The position numbers were made by a program, and so were the translations under genes. The notes below the pieces were generated by a model. The model saw only the letters and a program-made list of their open reading frames with translations. It made no database searches and was not told the DNA's origin. Shown here one piece after another: positions 21,401 to 32,671 of a stretch of DNA of 64,000 nt. This stretch comes from Tuctoria greenei (lineage: Eukaryota > Streptophyta > Magnoliopsida > Poales > Poaceae): NCBI GenBank assembly GCA_036927565.1, contig JAYESD010000005.1:152540023-152604022 (forward strand), read 5' to 3'. Within the stretch, counting starts at the first letter, position 1. Each line of letters begins with the position of its first letter.

Positions 21401-24048
21401 AACTTCTTCACTTCTTGTCGGATGAAGTTCTGTCTCTCTACGGATTGTTTCCGAGGCTTCTGATGCACGAGCCGAGCATCGGGGTAGATCTTCAGATTGT
21501 GCTCAATCACTTCCCTGGGGATCCCAGGCATTTGTGACGGTTGCCAAGCAAACACGTCGACGTTAGCCCAGAGGAAAGTGATGAGCGCGAGTTCCTATTT
21601 GTCGTTCAATCCTTCCGATATATGGGTGGTCTGAGCGGCATCGGAACCAATTTGGACGACTTTGACAAGAATGTCGGTGTCACCGCTTGGTTGCACACGA
21701 GGTGCAGAAGTCGAGCCTCGTTGAAGAATGCTCGGGGGTTTTGGAGCTTGCTCCTGCCTGGAGTCCTCCTCTTGCGCCGTGGTGAGCGCATGGAGTTCTT
21801 CCAGTGTAGTTACTCCGGCAGTGCGATCTCCGCGGATCCAGAGAACGCCTACTGGCGTTGGCATCTTCAACACCAGATAGCCATAATGAGCAGCCACCAT
21901 GAATTTGTACAGGGCAGGTCTACCCAAGATGGCATTGAAGGGTAAGTTGATATGCGCGACGTCGAAGACCAACTTCTCAGTGCGGTACTTCTCCCGTGTC
22001 CCGAAGGTAACAGGGAGAGTAATAGCTCCGAGTGGGGTGATGGCCCCCGAACCTACTCCGGAGAAAGGTCGAGAGGGGTGGAGATCTGAAGGTCGGAGCT
22101 GGAGCTTAGTGAAAGCTTCGAAGCTAATGAGGTTTAGCCCCAAACCTCCGTCTACCATGACATGGTGGAGCTGGATATTGTTGATGGAAGGAGATTCCAT
22201 CAAGGGTAACTGACCTGCTCCAACCATGCTCCGGGGACAATCCGAAGCATCAAAATCGATGGATGTGTCCGTCCACTTTTGATGGCGTTCCGGCCTGACT
22301 GTAGGAGCTACAACGGCCATATCTCGACGCAAAGTCTTGATGACGCGACGGGAGGTGATATCCCATGATCCACCAAAAATGGTGTTCATGGTCTTCCGAC
22401 GCTCGTTGTCAGAGACGTCAGAATCATCGTCGAAGGAGGTGTAGACGGCCTTCAGGACCTTTTTGGGATCCTGAAACCCCAACTCCTCTACAGCCGGAGC
22501 TTCGTCGACTTTTTGCTTTCCTTCCCTCTGTCGGAAAGGAGATTCTTCCCGGCGCTTGTTGTAGCGCTCGGCAAGGTTTTGGACCTCCCGACAGTCTTCC
22601 AAACTGTGGCTGCCCGTTTTGTGAATGGGACACCACACTTTCGGTTTGCCACTGTCTTCATAAGACGGTCGAGGTTGCTTCTCGGGGCGTGCCCCCCGGC
22701 CACCCAGAGCTGCAGCAGCTGCAATGTTGGATGTGCCGGCCGACGGCTTCTTCTTGCCGTTGGTCTTCTTTTTCTTCTTGCCACCCCCAGAGGTAGCGGA
22801 TTCTTCTTTGGTGGATTTCTTGTGACCCTCCAAGGTTGGTTTGGAGTGCATCTCACGGCCCTCCGCAGCTCTGGCACATTTGTTAGCCAAGCTGAAGAGT
22901 TCCGTGACACTGGTGATCTCCTTGATCGCCAGTTTCTCCAACATCTTCTTGTCCCGTACACCCTGTCTGAATGCCACAATGACAGAGGTGCTAGAGATAG
23001 AAGGGATAGTGTTTCGTACCTAAGAGAACCTCTGGATGAATGACCGCAAGGATTCTCCCCCTTTTTGCACGACCGCAAAAAGGTCTAGTTCAGTGCCTGG
23101 TCGGGTGTATGAACTCCCGATGTTGGCAGTGAACTGACGGCACAGCTCCTCTCAACTGTTGATAGAGTTGGGTGGAAGGCTCATAAACCAGGACCTGGCA
23201 GTCCCTGTTAAGGCCACCGGAAAGTAATTGGCCATCACGGCCTCGTTTTCTCCAGCTGCCAAGATTGCAGTGGAGTATATCTGAAGAAATTCGGCGGGAT
23301 TGATAGTCCTGTCGAATTTTTCTGGCAGGTGAGGCCGAAACTTCTGTGGCCACCTAACCATGCGCAGGTGCATAGCTAGGGCTGAATAACCTCCTCCTAC
23401 TCCTTCAGGAGCAGAAAGATCCTGAGCTTCCCGTCTTTCAAGGGCACGCTCAATATGGACTCGGCCGTCTTGCTGGCGGTATCGGCGATCAAGCTCTGCC
23501 CATAGGTCGTGAGTCGAAAGCCTGGATACCGTGTGAGTGCGTCGTGCCCCGGAGGGCAATGACGTCACTTGTTGTGACGCAGCGCGTCTCCTGCTATTGG
23601 AAACATGCGGACCAAGTCTTCCAGACAAAGTCCGCCGCTGCGACGGGGCTCTTCCAGAAGGAGGAGGACCCTGGATGCTGAGGCGTTCGGCTGCTGCTGC
23701 AACCAAATGCTCCACATCGGCCCTCCACTGCTCCATTGCATCCCGGGATGCATCCGGAGGTGGTGGGCGTTGGAGAAGAGCACGCGACGCATGGAGCGCG
23801 TGTTCCAGGTTGTCATGATTTGCCGATGCAGTAATTGAAGCCGGCGCACCATCACGTTGCCCAACACTATTTGCTGGAGGAGATGGTGGTGGTGGGAGTG
23901 TGGCTCTTGCTGGTGCTGAAGCTCCTGCTGGTGGCTGCCTATTGGAGGGATTGCCCCCAATAGCTTGAGCAGCAGGTTGACCGTTGGATGATCCAGCAGT
24001 TGAGTTCACCATTCTCAGAATCTCAGGCACCCCTACCTGGCGCACCAA
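21401..24048 (-). pseudogene. gag and protease of inner Tat element
   Basis: One frame from 24048 (MVRQVGVPEIL, directly behind the primer site) to about 21370. Gag shows NPAEFLQIYSTAI, LTGTARSWFMSLP and a Cys/His motif CPIHKTGSHSLEDC near 22597-22638. Protease has its active-site block VMVDGGLGLN at about 22140-22160 and ILGRPALYKF later. Stops interrupt the frame at 23152-23154, near 23021 and at about 21592, each a single-base nonsense change; the rest is continuous. The start is chosen because it lies just inside the primer site and the older element's gag begins alike. Confidence 0.85.
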
Positions 24049-24049
24049 C
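24025..24049 (-). other. primer binding site region of inner Tat element
   Basis: On the minus strand the sequence behind the 5' LTR reads GTTGGTGCGCCAGGTAGGGG. The older Tat element has the related TTTGGTGCACAAGGTAGGGG at 58231-58253. It is not the initiator-Met type; I cannot name the tRNA with confidence. Confidence 0.6.
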
Positions 24050-24910
24050 TGTCGGTGGTTTGGAACCGGCAGATCTCCCTACACTGCTAAAGTGATAGGG
24101 GAGTTTGATGTTCGGTATGGGCGCGCGGAGATTCAAGAAGGTGAGTAGGAATTGACACAGGAGACACCAGAGTTTACATGGTTCGGGCCGCCTGAGCGTA
24201 ATACCCTACTCCACGGATGTGATGGTGTTGTATTAGCTGTTTGAGCTTGTGTTTAGTGTCAATGGCGTGTGTCTCTCTCTAGCGTGTGTCCCCTTGAACA
24301 TGTCGTCGGCCTGTCCTTTTATAGTACAAGGGCAGGCCGTTACAAGTTAGCCTGGCCCGACATGTGGCCCCGGCGGTTACTAGTATTGACACTTATTTAA
24401 CACATTTAATTGCTCTTAATGACCCTGTAACGGGCTTTGACAACACCGTTATTGGTGTTAAGATCGTCCGTTTAAGTGTCATTAATATGGTATTAATGAC
24501 ACATAATTGGGTCTTGAAGTCCTTGATTCCCCTTTGAAGATCCAGAGCCGTTGTGGGGTCTTCCGGAGGTTAGAGGCTGAAGATCCGACGGTTGGACACG
24601 TGGCAGCTCCGGAGCACACTATGGGAGACAGGTAGCTCCGGGGCTTCTTGACACTTGTCAGGTCGGAAGCTTCTCTCGGTCTGGGGCTAAGTCCGAAGGT
24701 GCCGTTTCGGTACAGTGCCCAGAGCTTCCCCCTTGTGGGCGGTAGCTCCGGTTTGGTAGTACACTTGGCGACCCAGGGATTAACCATGTTGGAGAAGTGG
24801 GTCCGGTTATGTCTGACATGTGGGCCTTCGAGGGTCTTCAAAACAAGTAGATGATTTTCCTTTGAGATCTTTATAACCTCAAGAGGTGTACGGTTTCTAG
24901 GGTACCGACA
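24050..24910 (-). repeat. 5' LTR of inner Tat element
   Basis: 861 bp. On the minus strand it starts TGTCGGTACCCTAG at 24910, and a TATA box (ACTATAAAAGGACAG) lies near 24310-24325. Its window-right edge abuts the target duplication CTTGC, after which the interrupted outer integrase resumes. Confidence 0.92.
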
Positions 24911-25611
24911 CTTGCCATATGCAGAATTTTCCTATAACAATAGTTATCAAGCAAGCTTGAAGATGTCGCCTTATGAAGCCCTATATGGAAGGAAGTGTAG
25001 GACACCATTGTTTTGGAATGAGATAGGGGAGAACCAAGTATTTGGACCTGACATGTTGCTAGAAGCTAAAAAGCAAGTTTAGATTATTCGGGAAAACTTG
25101 AGAGCTGCTCAATCAAGGCAAAAAGGATATGCGGATAATAGAAGGAGGAAACTAGCCTTTGAAGTGGGAGACTTCGTGTACCTCAAGGTGTCACCAATTA
25201 GAGTTCATAAGAGGTTTAACATAAGAGGCAAGTTAGCACCTCGTTATATTGGACCATTCAAGATTTTGGAGAAAAGGGGAGAAGTAGCATATAAGTTGGA
25301 GATGCCAGCTCATCTTTTAGATGTTCATGATGTCTTTCATGTTTCCCAGCTCAGGAAGTGCTTGAGGGTACCGGAAGAACAAGTGCCAATGGAAGAATTG
25401 GAGATAGAGGAAGATTTGACTTACGCCGAGCAACCGATCAAAATCTTGGAAACCAGGGAGAGGGTCACAAGGAACAAGACTATTTGATGGTGTAAAGTTC
25501 AATAGAAGCATCATACAGAATCAGAAGCAACTTGGGAGCTGGAGAATGATCTTAAGAAGGAATTTCCCTATCTCTTCTCTTCTGCGTCGAATCTCGAGGG
25601 CGAGATTCATT
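24911..25611 (+). pseudogene. integrase C-terminal part and chromodomain of outer gypsy element
   Basis: It continues the integrase cut at 11906: SYNNSYQASLKMSPYEALYG, then a stop near 25079-25081, then VGDFVYLKVSPI and IGPFKILEKRGEVAYKL from 25098. A chromodomain follows at about 25430-25600 (CKVQ, then SEATWELENDLKKEFPYLF), with stops at 25485-25487 and shortly behind it. Chromodomains of this type steer insertion of chromoviruses to marked chromatin. The segment ends just before the polypurine tract. Confidence 0.85.
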
Positions 25612-25627
25612 TTAAGGGGGGTAGGTT
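25612..25627 (+). other. polypurine tract of outer gypsy element
   Basis: TTAAGGGGGGTAGGT lies directly before the 3' LTR start at 25628, the expected place and composition for a plus-strand primer. Confidence 0.8.
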
Positions 25628-28447
25628 TGTAACACCCTCATTTTCATACATCAAGCATTGCATACATTCTAATACATGTCTAACATTAATCCACATGAAA
25701 AGGAACAATTTTAATTTATAGTTAAACCGCACTTAAGAATCCTATAAAGTGCGGACTAGTCTGATTTTGGTGCAGACTAGTCCTATTTCTTTCTGACCTC
25801 GCTCGTACTTGTCCGCTTTTCTAGGGACTATACTGTTTTTCTCTCTGGAAACATTCGGACTTGTCCGGTCCAGGGCGGACTAGTCCGTTGTTCCAAGAAT
25901 CCTTGACAATTTGCTAAGTCTGTGGACTTGTCCGTACTAGTCCGATATTCTAGCAGACTTGTCTGTTTTTCCCCTCTGCATAAGTTCGGACTTGTCCGAT
26001 GTCCAGTCCAGACTTGTCTGATCTCTCGTTGTCCAACTTCGGACTAGTCCGGTCCTTTGCGGACTTCTTCGATAAATCGTGACTCCAAACTGATCTTTTG
26101 TTTCATGACTTGTTTCTTGGGTTTTATGTTAAGTGGTCCTAGGAACGTCGTTCCTAACTCTTTTAGAGCCCATGTGGGACTCTAAACCGGCTTCTACTCA
26201 CCCCCAAACACGGAATCCATCTAACCCTAGCCTCCACCTCTATATGAACAACCCACCCCTTGGCTTGACATCTATTTGCCAACTTTCCACCACACCCAAA
26301 CCCTAGCTCGTGATTAGTCGCCACCAAGGAGGGAGAAAGAGATATAGAACAAGAGGAAGAAGATGAGGAAACGAATGAGGATCAAGATCTCCACCAAGTT
26401 CGCGTTCTTCGTCAATAATCCACATCCAAGTTTTTCATGAACCCTAAATCATCAAGATCCAAGTGTTGCCTCCAAGATCTTTGATTCTTTGGAGTTCTAA
26501 ACACTTCGTATACATTCTATTTCCTTTTCCTTACGTGAATTCAACCCCAAATCTCCAAATTCACATTGATCTAGAAAACCCTAATCTTCTGATCTTGCGC
26601 AGTGCGGACTTGTCTGGTCCCTAGCGGACTACTCCGATCTTCCTGGTTAAATTGTGTTGAATTGATTCTAAAACTAGATCTAATCAACTCAAAACTTGTC
26701 TAAACTTGTTAAAAGCTATTAGAACCGGTTAGTGATCATTAAAAGTAACTCATTAACAAGTTCCAACTTGCATTTGCATCAATCATGCATGTCATGTCAT
26801 ATTGAGTAATGTTTGTGCACTTTTTGATTGTAATTCTTGTCTTGTATTTTATTGTGCGAATTAGACAAATTTGCACTAGAGGGTGCCGCGGAGGATCCAC
26901 AGCACCAAGAGTTTGAAGGCTTTGACCTGAACCAATCACAAGAGCAAGGCAAGTGTCCTTGAAGCATGTTGATCCTATTTTAAAATAAATGTTTTGATTG
27001 CAAAACTACATGTTTGTGTCAATTTGATGGGAATCCTATGATAGGAAGTTTACTAGATTTGTTTAACCACTCTTATCACCTGGAATTTATGGTAGAGAGT
27101 CGGGATGGGCTTTTTACCTTTTTGCTTTGCTTAATAAATTGGTATGGGAAAACAACTATATAATTTACTTATGCATTAATGAGATTATGGTTAATATGAA
27201 CTGGTTAATATGACATGGTAATGGGTGATCTAAGCAAGCCTGGTATGTGGACGAGTTGGATGTTATGGTTGCTTGCTTGCTTTAGATCTAAGGACCGATT
27301 CATGCGAGAATAAACCAGCACTATAGTGCCACCACGAGGCCAAGTATGGGTGCAGCGTAGCTGATTAATTAGGGCTTTGCGAGTGCTATATGGACCATTA
27401 AGGATTCTCATGGAAGGGGTAGTCGGATTTGGTTTGTTGATGATTGGTGGGGCTACCCTGGGATCCGAATGACTCAAGAGGGGGCCTTGGTTGAAGATGT
27501 GCTCTGCAGGTTACATCGCCACAGGTGAAACCTCAGTGGGGTCTAAATAGGTTAGTAATCCCTTTGTAAAGGCCATTTTGTGATCTCTTGGCCATACACA
27601 AAAGGAAGTGTAATTGGCATAAGGGAGGTTCTTTAGTCGCCGACGGGTGATGAAATCACAAACATGTGGGTAAATTGGTACAACCTCTACAGAGCATCTA
27701 ATAAAACTATCATGATAGCCGTGCTCCCGGTTACGAGCGCCTAGTTGACCTACATTATTAGAGGGAACTTGGAATTTGGGATGGTTTGGTAATGGTAATG
27801 GTTATGGTTGACAACATGGTTATGGCTGGATAATGGATTAATTTCTGATATTGATTATGGTTATTGGTAATGAGAAATCTGGAATACGGATGATGGTAAT
27901 GAATTATGGACTGGTACTATGATATTAATTATGGTTATGATGGGTTTTACTTCACCTAAGTACAAAATATTGCTTTCCAAATATTTTAATGTACTTTTCA
28001 GTATTTAGCCATTATTATTGTCGTCATTTGAATCAAAGACATGTAATATTTTCCACACTTGTTGAGTACAACATGTACTCACCCTTGCAATTCACCCACC
28101 AATAGTTTCAGGTCAGGATTGGGAGTATAACGATGATAATACGGAGTTTTAGGCCGTGTCTACCGTCAACTTTGCCTGTGGAGTGTTGGAGCTGCACTAT
28201 ATCCCTTTTGCTTAGTTGCATAGGTGCTTAATTAGAGTATTTCCACTGCATTAGTTGAAACTTGTCATTATTATTCATTAGACTTTGTATTCGAGGATAA
28301 CATGGTTGTGTAATAAAAATTGTTAATTAATCTTGCATTGTGGTAATTTTCTATATATCCTTTTGTGGTTGCACTCGTGTATGTGTGTTGAACGTCCTGG
28401 GCACACATATGCGTTCACTTGGTTCATTTTCAAAATCGGGTGTCACA
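25628..28447 (+). repeat. 3' LTR of outer gypsy element (2820 bp)
   Basis: Matches 4919-7792 over its whole length with many substitutions and small indels, and keeps the U3 palindrome array (25755-26075). It is followed by the target duplication ATAAT at 28448-28452. Its TATA box region reads CTATATGAAC, one base off the form in the other two LTRs. Confidence 0.92.
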
Positions 28448-28452
28448 ATAAT

Positions 28453-29202
28453 GATCTTCATCAAGCCAACTAGGGTTTGGCAACAGTCTTAAACTCAGCC
28501 GATTACCCACCAGATCGTTACAAAGTTTTCCTTTCCATTTTGAAAATGTATGTTTATTCAATAATTTTAATTTACACACATTTAGAATGTGTTGACAAGT
28601 TTTATAAGACATTTCTTGTATTACAGCGCTTGGCGGTTTTATGCGGAACAGCTTGGCGGTCAAAGAACTCCTAATACGAATGCATTGGACATTAAAAAAT
28701 ATTATGCTTGTTCGAAACAGCCTGCTGGGAGTGTCTTATACGAGTATTATGTATGCGAGCATCATGGACCGCGAGCGAATATAGAGTGAATCGTGAGGAT
28801 GTAAGTTATCCTTAATGTAACTAGCCTAGTTTAATACTTGTATTCTCTGCTGTTCAATATTACCAGAAACATTATTTTCATATTTTGATTCCAACTTCAA
28901 AATTTAATTGCTCATAGCACAACTGCTGATAAAATACAAAATAATTCTTGTATACTCTCACATTGATCTATACTTTGAGATTGTTCAAACCAAGATATTC
29001 TAAACCTTGTTATGTGTTTTATTGCAGCACACGAAGAATGTGAAGGAAGAATGACCGGATTGTAGATGTATTCCTGGTGGAAGAGCTGACAGGATTGCTG
29101 CTGAACTGTGTCAATCTGTGCATCACAAAATTTTGCACAAAAGAGGGGAGTTCTTTGATGAGAATGGTGCAATAGCTAATGTGCCAGAACTTTGCGACTA
29201 TG
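28453..29202 (+). pseudogene. Ulp1-like cysteine peptidase part of the CACTA A TNP1 gene
   Basis: After removal of the gypsy insert the exon reads NHYIMIFIKP across the 4918/28453 junction, which fits the His region of Ulp1/C48 peptidases carried by plant CACTA elements. The later segment VLYEYYVCEHH (28732-28764) stands where the catalytic Cys-Gly is expected in this family, but the Cys position holds Tyr. RGEFFDENGAIANV (29142-29184) forms the end. The frame is disrupted by introns and indels. The gene is cut again at 29202 by the solo LTR. Confidence 0.6.
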
Positions 29203-32040
29203 TGTGACGCCCGGTTCCGAAAAAATGAACCAAGACAACGCATATGTGTGCCCAGGATGTTCAACACACATACATGAGTGCAATCACAAAAGAATATACA
29301 GAAAATTACCACAGAACAAGATTAATTAACTAAACTTTATTACACAAACCATATTATCCTCGATTACCACCTCTAATGAATATTTGTAACAAGTCCAACT
29401 AATGCAGCGGAAATAAACTAATTTACTAAACTAAACAGCTAGGCAGCATAAGCAATACAGTATAGCGCAGCTCCAATCAACACTACAGGCAAAGATGACG
29501 GTAGACACGACCTAGAACTCCGCATTCTCATCATTAAACTCCCAATCCTGACCTGCAACTGTTGGGGGGGGGATTGCAAGAGTGAGTACATGTCGTACTC
29601 AACAAGTGTGGAAAGTATGACATGTGGCTTATTCAAATGACGACAATAATAATGGCAAAGTGCTGAAAAGTACATTAAAACATTTGAAAAGCAATTTATT
29701 ACATGTATGTGAAATAAACCCATCATAACCATAAGTAATATCATAATACTACTCCACAATTCACCATCCTCATCAAAAATTCTAGATTTCACCATTTGCC
29801 AATAACCATATTCAATAACAGAAATAAATCCATAACCATCCATAACCATTACCAAACCATATCCATCCCAAATTCAAATTTCCCTCTAATCATGGAAGTT
29901 GTCCAGGTGCTCATAACTGGGAGCACGACTATCATGATAGTTTTATTAGACTTTGCAGAGTTTGTACCACTTTACCCACGTGTTTGTGATTTCATCACCC
30001 GTCGGCGACTAAAGAACCTCCCTGATGCCAATTACACTTCCTTTGGTGTATGGCCAAGATATCACAAAATAGCCTTTACAAAGCGATTGCTAGCCTATTT
30101 AGACCCCACTAAGGTTTCACCGGTGGCGATGTCTCCAACTGAGCATATCTTCAGCCAAGGGCCCCCGCTTGAGCCATTCGGATCCCAGGGTAGTCCCACC
30201 AATCATCAACAAACCCAATCCGACTACCCCTTCCCCGAGCATGCACAATGGTCCAAACAGCACTAGCAAAGCCCTAATTAATCAGCTACGTCGCACCCAT
30301 ACTTGGCCTCGTGGTGGCACTTTAATCCTGGCTTATTCTCGCATGAACCGGTCCTTAGATCTAAAGCAAGCAACCACCATGACATCCAACCCATCCACAT
30401 ACCAGGCTTGCTTAGATCACCCATTACCATATCATATTTAACCAGTTCACATTAACCAAAATATCATTAATGCTTAATTAAATGTGTAGTGTTGTTTTCC
30501 CATTCCAGTTAATTAAGCGAAGCAAAAAGGTAAAAAGCCCTTCTCGACTCTCTACCATAATTCCAGGTGACAAGGGTGGTTAAACCATTCTAGTAAACTT
30601 CCTATCATAGGATTCCCATCAAATTGACACGGCATGCAGTTTTGCAAACAAACATTTATTTTAAAACAGGATCAATATGCTTCAAGGACACTTGCCTTGC
30701 TCTTGCAGTTGATTAGGGTCAAAGCCTTCAAACTCTTGGTGTTGTAGATCCTTCGCGGCACTCTCTAGCGCAAATCCGTCTAATCCACACAATAAACATA
30801 CAAGACAAGAAACACAATCAAAGAGTGCACAAATATTACTCAGTATGACATGACGTGCATGATTAATGCAAATGCAAGGTAGAACTTGTTAATTGATTGC
30901 TTTTAATAATAACTAACTAGTTCTAATAGCTTTTAACAAGTTTATACAGGTTTGGAGTTGATTGGATAAAATTTTAGAACTAATTCGACACAATTTAACC
31001 AGAAAGATCGGACTAGTCCGCTGGAGACCGGACAAGTCCGCCCTCTGCGAGATCAGCAGATTAGGGTTTTCTATATCAACGTAAATTCGGAAATTAGGGG
31101 TTGAATTCACACAAGGAAAAGATAATAGAAGGTATACCAGTTGTTTAGAACTCCAATGAATCAAGAAACTTGGAGGTAGCACTTGGATCTTGGTGATCTA
31201 GGGTTGGTGATGAACTTGGGGATGAATTGGTGGTGAAGAACGAAAACATGGTGGAGATCTTGATTATCTTTCGTTTCCTCCTATTCTTCTTCTTGCTTGG
31301 GATCTTCTCCTCCCTCCTTAATGGTGGCTCCCCACAAACTAGGGTTTGGGTGGGTGGAAAAGTGGCAAATAGATGTCAAACCAAGCGGTGGGGCTATTTA
31401 TATAGAGGTGGAGGCTAGGGTTAGATGGATTTCGAGGTTCGGAGGAGTAGAGGCCAGTTTAGAGTCCCACACGGGCTCTAAAAGAGTTAGGCACGACGCC
31501 CCTAGGCTTACTTAACGTGAAACCCAAGAAACAAGTCGTAAAAAAAAAGATCAACTCGGAGTCACGAAATATCGGACAAGTCCGGAAAGGACCAGACTAG
31601 TCTGAAGTCGTCCAGAGAGAAAATCAGACAAGTCTTGCCAAAAATCGGACAAGTCTGACTTTAAACAGAGAGGAAAACAGACAAGTCCGCTGGAACACCG
31701 GACTAGTCCGGAAAAGTCCAAGGACTTAGCAAATTTTCAAGGATTCTTAGAATATCGGACTAGTCCGCACAAAATCGGACAAGTACGAAAGTTTCCAGAG
31801 CCAAAATCGGACTAGTCCGCAGCAAAAACGGACAAGTCAGTTTTTAGTCAGAGAGAATCGAACTAGTCCTTAGTAAAATCGGACTAGTCCGTACTTTCCT
31901 GCATTTTAAGTGCAGTTTTGCTCAAAATCAATTTGAAATGCTGCGAATCAATTTTAAACTCGTTCCTCTTATTGTGGGTTAATGTTAAACATGTATATGA
32001 GTGTATGTAGGGCATGATGCATGAAAATTAGGGTGTTACA
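29203..32040 (-). mobile_element. solo LTR of the outer gypsy family, inverted
   Basis: 2838 bp reading TGTAACACCC to GTCACA on the minus strand, flanked by the target duplication CTATG (29198-29202 and 32041-32045). No internal region is present, so it is the product of LTR-LTR recombination. It keeps a TATA box (CTATATAAATAG on the minus strand near 31388-31402) and the palindrome array (31560-31900). It stands 755 bp from the 3' LTR at 25628-28447 in opposite orientation. Confidence 0.93.
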
Positions 32041-32045
32041 CTATG

Positions 32046-32235
32046 CCAATAGAAACGGTTTTTAGTGAAAACTTGTGAACTATGAGATGAATTGTATGTG
32101 TAACTTGTACATATGTATATCGTTTTAGTGAAATTGACTTATGTGATGATATTGTTGACTTATGTTATGATATTGTTGACTTCTGTGATTATATTGAATT
32201 GACTTGGAAATTAGAAATAATAGCAGGTAGTACTG
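32046..32235 (+). other. 3' end of the CACTA A gene, AT-rich
   Basis: About 190 bp of AT-rich DNA with repeated TTGACTTATGTTATGATATT-like units between the solo LTR and the subterminal repeats. No reading frame. Presumably the 3' untranslated part of the TNP1-like gene. Confidence 0.35.
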
Positions 32236-32671
32236 CATAGGGTATACCTTATCACAGGCGGTTATTTACCTACGGCTGGAACTATCTATGAAATATCATT
32301 ATCACAGGCGGCTAGATATAGGTAAAGAACCATCTGTGATAACTAAATTATCACAGGCGGATACTGTTATGGTACAAATCGACTGCGATAAAATATCTCC
32401 GCAGGTGGCTTGTCGTAGGTAAAGATCCGCCAGTGATAACACAATTATCACAGTAGGTTTTATATGTTGCACGACCCGCCTGTGATAATGTGTCTTCATA
32501 GGCGGCTAGCCTATGTGAAGAACTGCCTGTGATAATATGTCTTCACAGGCGAATTCACTTCTCCGCCTGTGAAATTGCAGATTATTACAGACTCTTTGTT
32601 TCAGATTGTTTTAGAAACCGCGTGTGATAATACGTTTGGAGCCGCTTGCGATGAGGTTTATTGTAGTAGTG
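32236..32671 (+). repeat. subterminal repeat array and right terminal inverted repeat of CACTA A
   Basis: About ten copies of TCACAGGCGG and its inverted form CCGCCTGTGATAA are arranged as successive palindromes of about 50 bp. The terminus is TTGTAGTAGTG at 32661-32671. The array is nearly the same as 34282-34690 in reverse. Such arrays bind the element's own TNPA/TNP1-type protein in known CACTA systems. Confidence 0.85.

Larger units (their letters stand above)
11907..24910 (-). mobile_element. Tat-lineage Ty3/gypsy retrotransposon (inner), minus strand
   Basis: The LTRs at 11907-12767 and 24050-24910 are both 861 bp. On the minus strand they run from TGTCGGTACC to a CCGACA/CATCGACA end, with the target duplication CTTGC (11902-11906 and 24911-24915). 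On the minus strand the order is primer site, gag, protease, RT, RNase H, a second RNase H, integrase, a long spacer, an antisense gene on the plus strand, polypurine tract. A second RNase H and an antisense gene between pol and the 3' LTR are known for the Tat/Grande/RIRE2 group. The LTRs look about 97% identical by eye, making this the youngest insertion of its nest. Confidence 0.92.
4919..28447 (+). mobile_element. full-length Ty3/gypsy chromodomain retrotransposon (outer)
   Basis: Two LTRs (4919-7792 and 25628-28447) begin TGTAACACCC and end GTCACA. They are flanked by the 5-bp target duplication ATAAT (4914-4918 and 28448-28452). The internal region has an initiator-Met-type primer site, gag with one zinc knuckle, protease, RT, RNase H, integrase and a C-terminal chromodomain, and a polypurine tract. 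Pol order RT-RH-INT plus chromodomain and LTRs of about 2.85 kb fit the Tekay/Del group of chromoviruses; the subgroup is inference. The coding region has several stops and frameshifts and is split by the Tat element at 11907-24910. The LTRs look about 90% identical by eye. Confidence 0.92.
1..32671 (+). mobile_element. CACTA (En/Spm) element A, right part, with nested insertions
   Basis: The right terminus at 32671 reads TTGTAGTAGTG, the reverse complement of the CACTA-type end CACTACTACAA. It is preceded by an array of TCACAGGCGG-type subterminal repeats. The stretch from position 1 to about 2060, then 32236-32671, matches the reverse complement of 34282-36700 closely, so A and the CACTA element at 34282-43943 are the same family in opposite orientation. 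The left end and the TNP2 half of A should lie left of the window. The element's own sequence is 1-4918, 28453-29202 and 32046-32671; the rest is inserted retrotransposon DNA. Its only gene in view is the TNP1/Ulp1-like one. Confidence 0.85.

Noticed and set aside
22488..23078. Minus- and plus-strand alternative frames over gag
   Set aside because: The gag frame with recognisable motifs covers the same bases.
29796..30266. 156-codon plus-strand frame
   Set aside because: Lies within the inverted solo LTR and is broken in the two other LTR copies.
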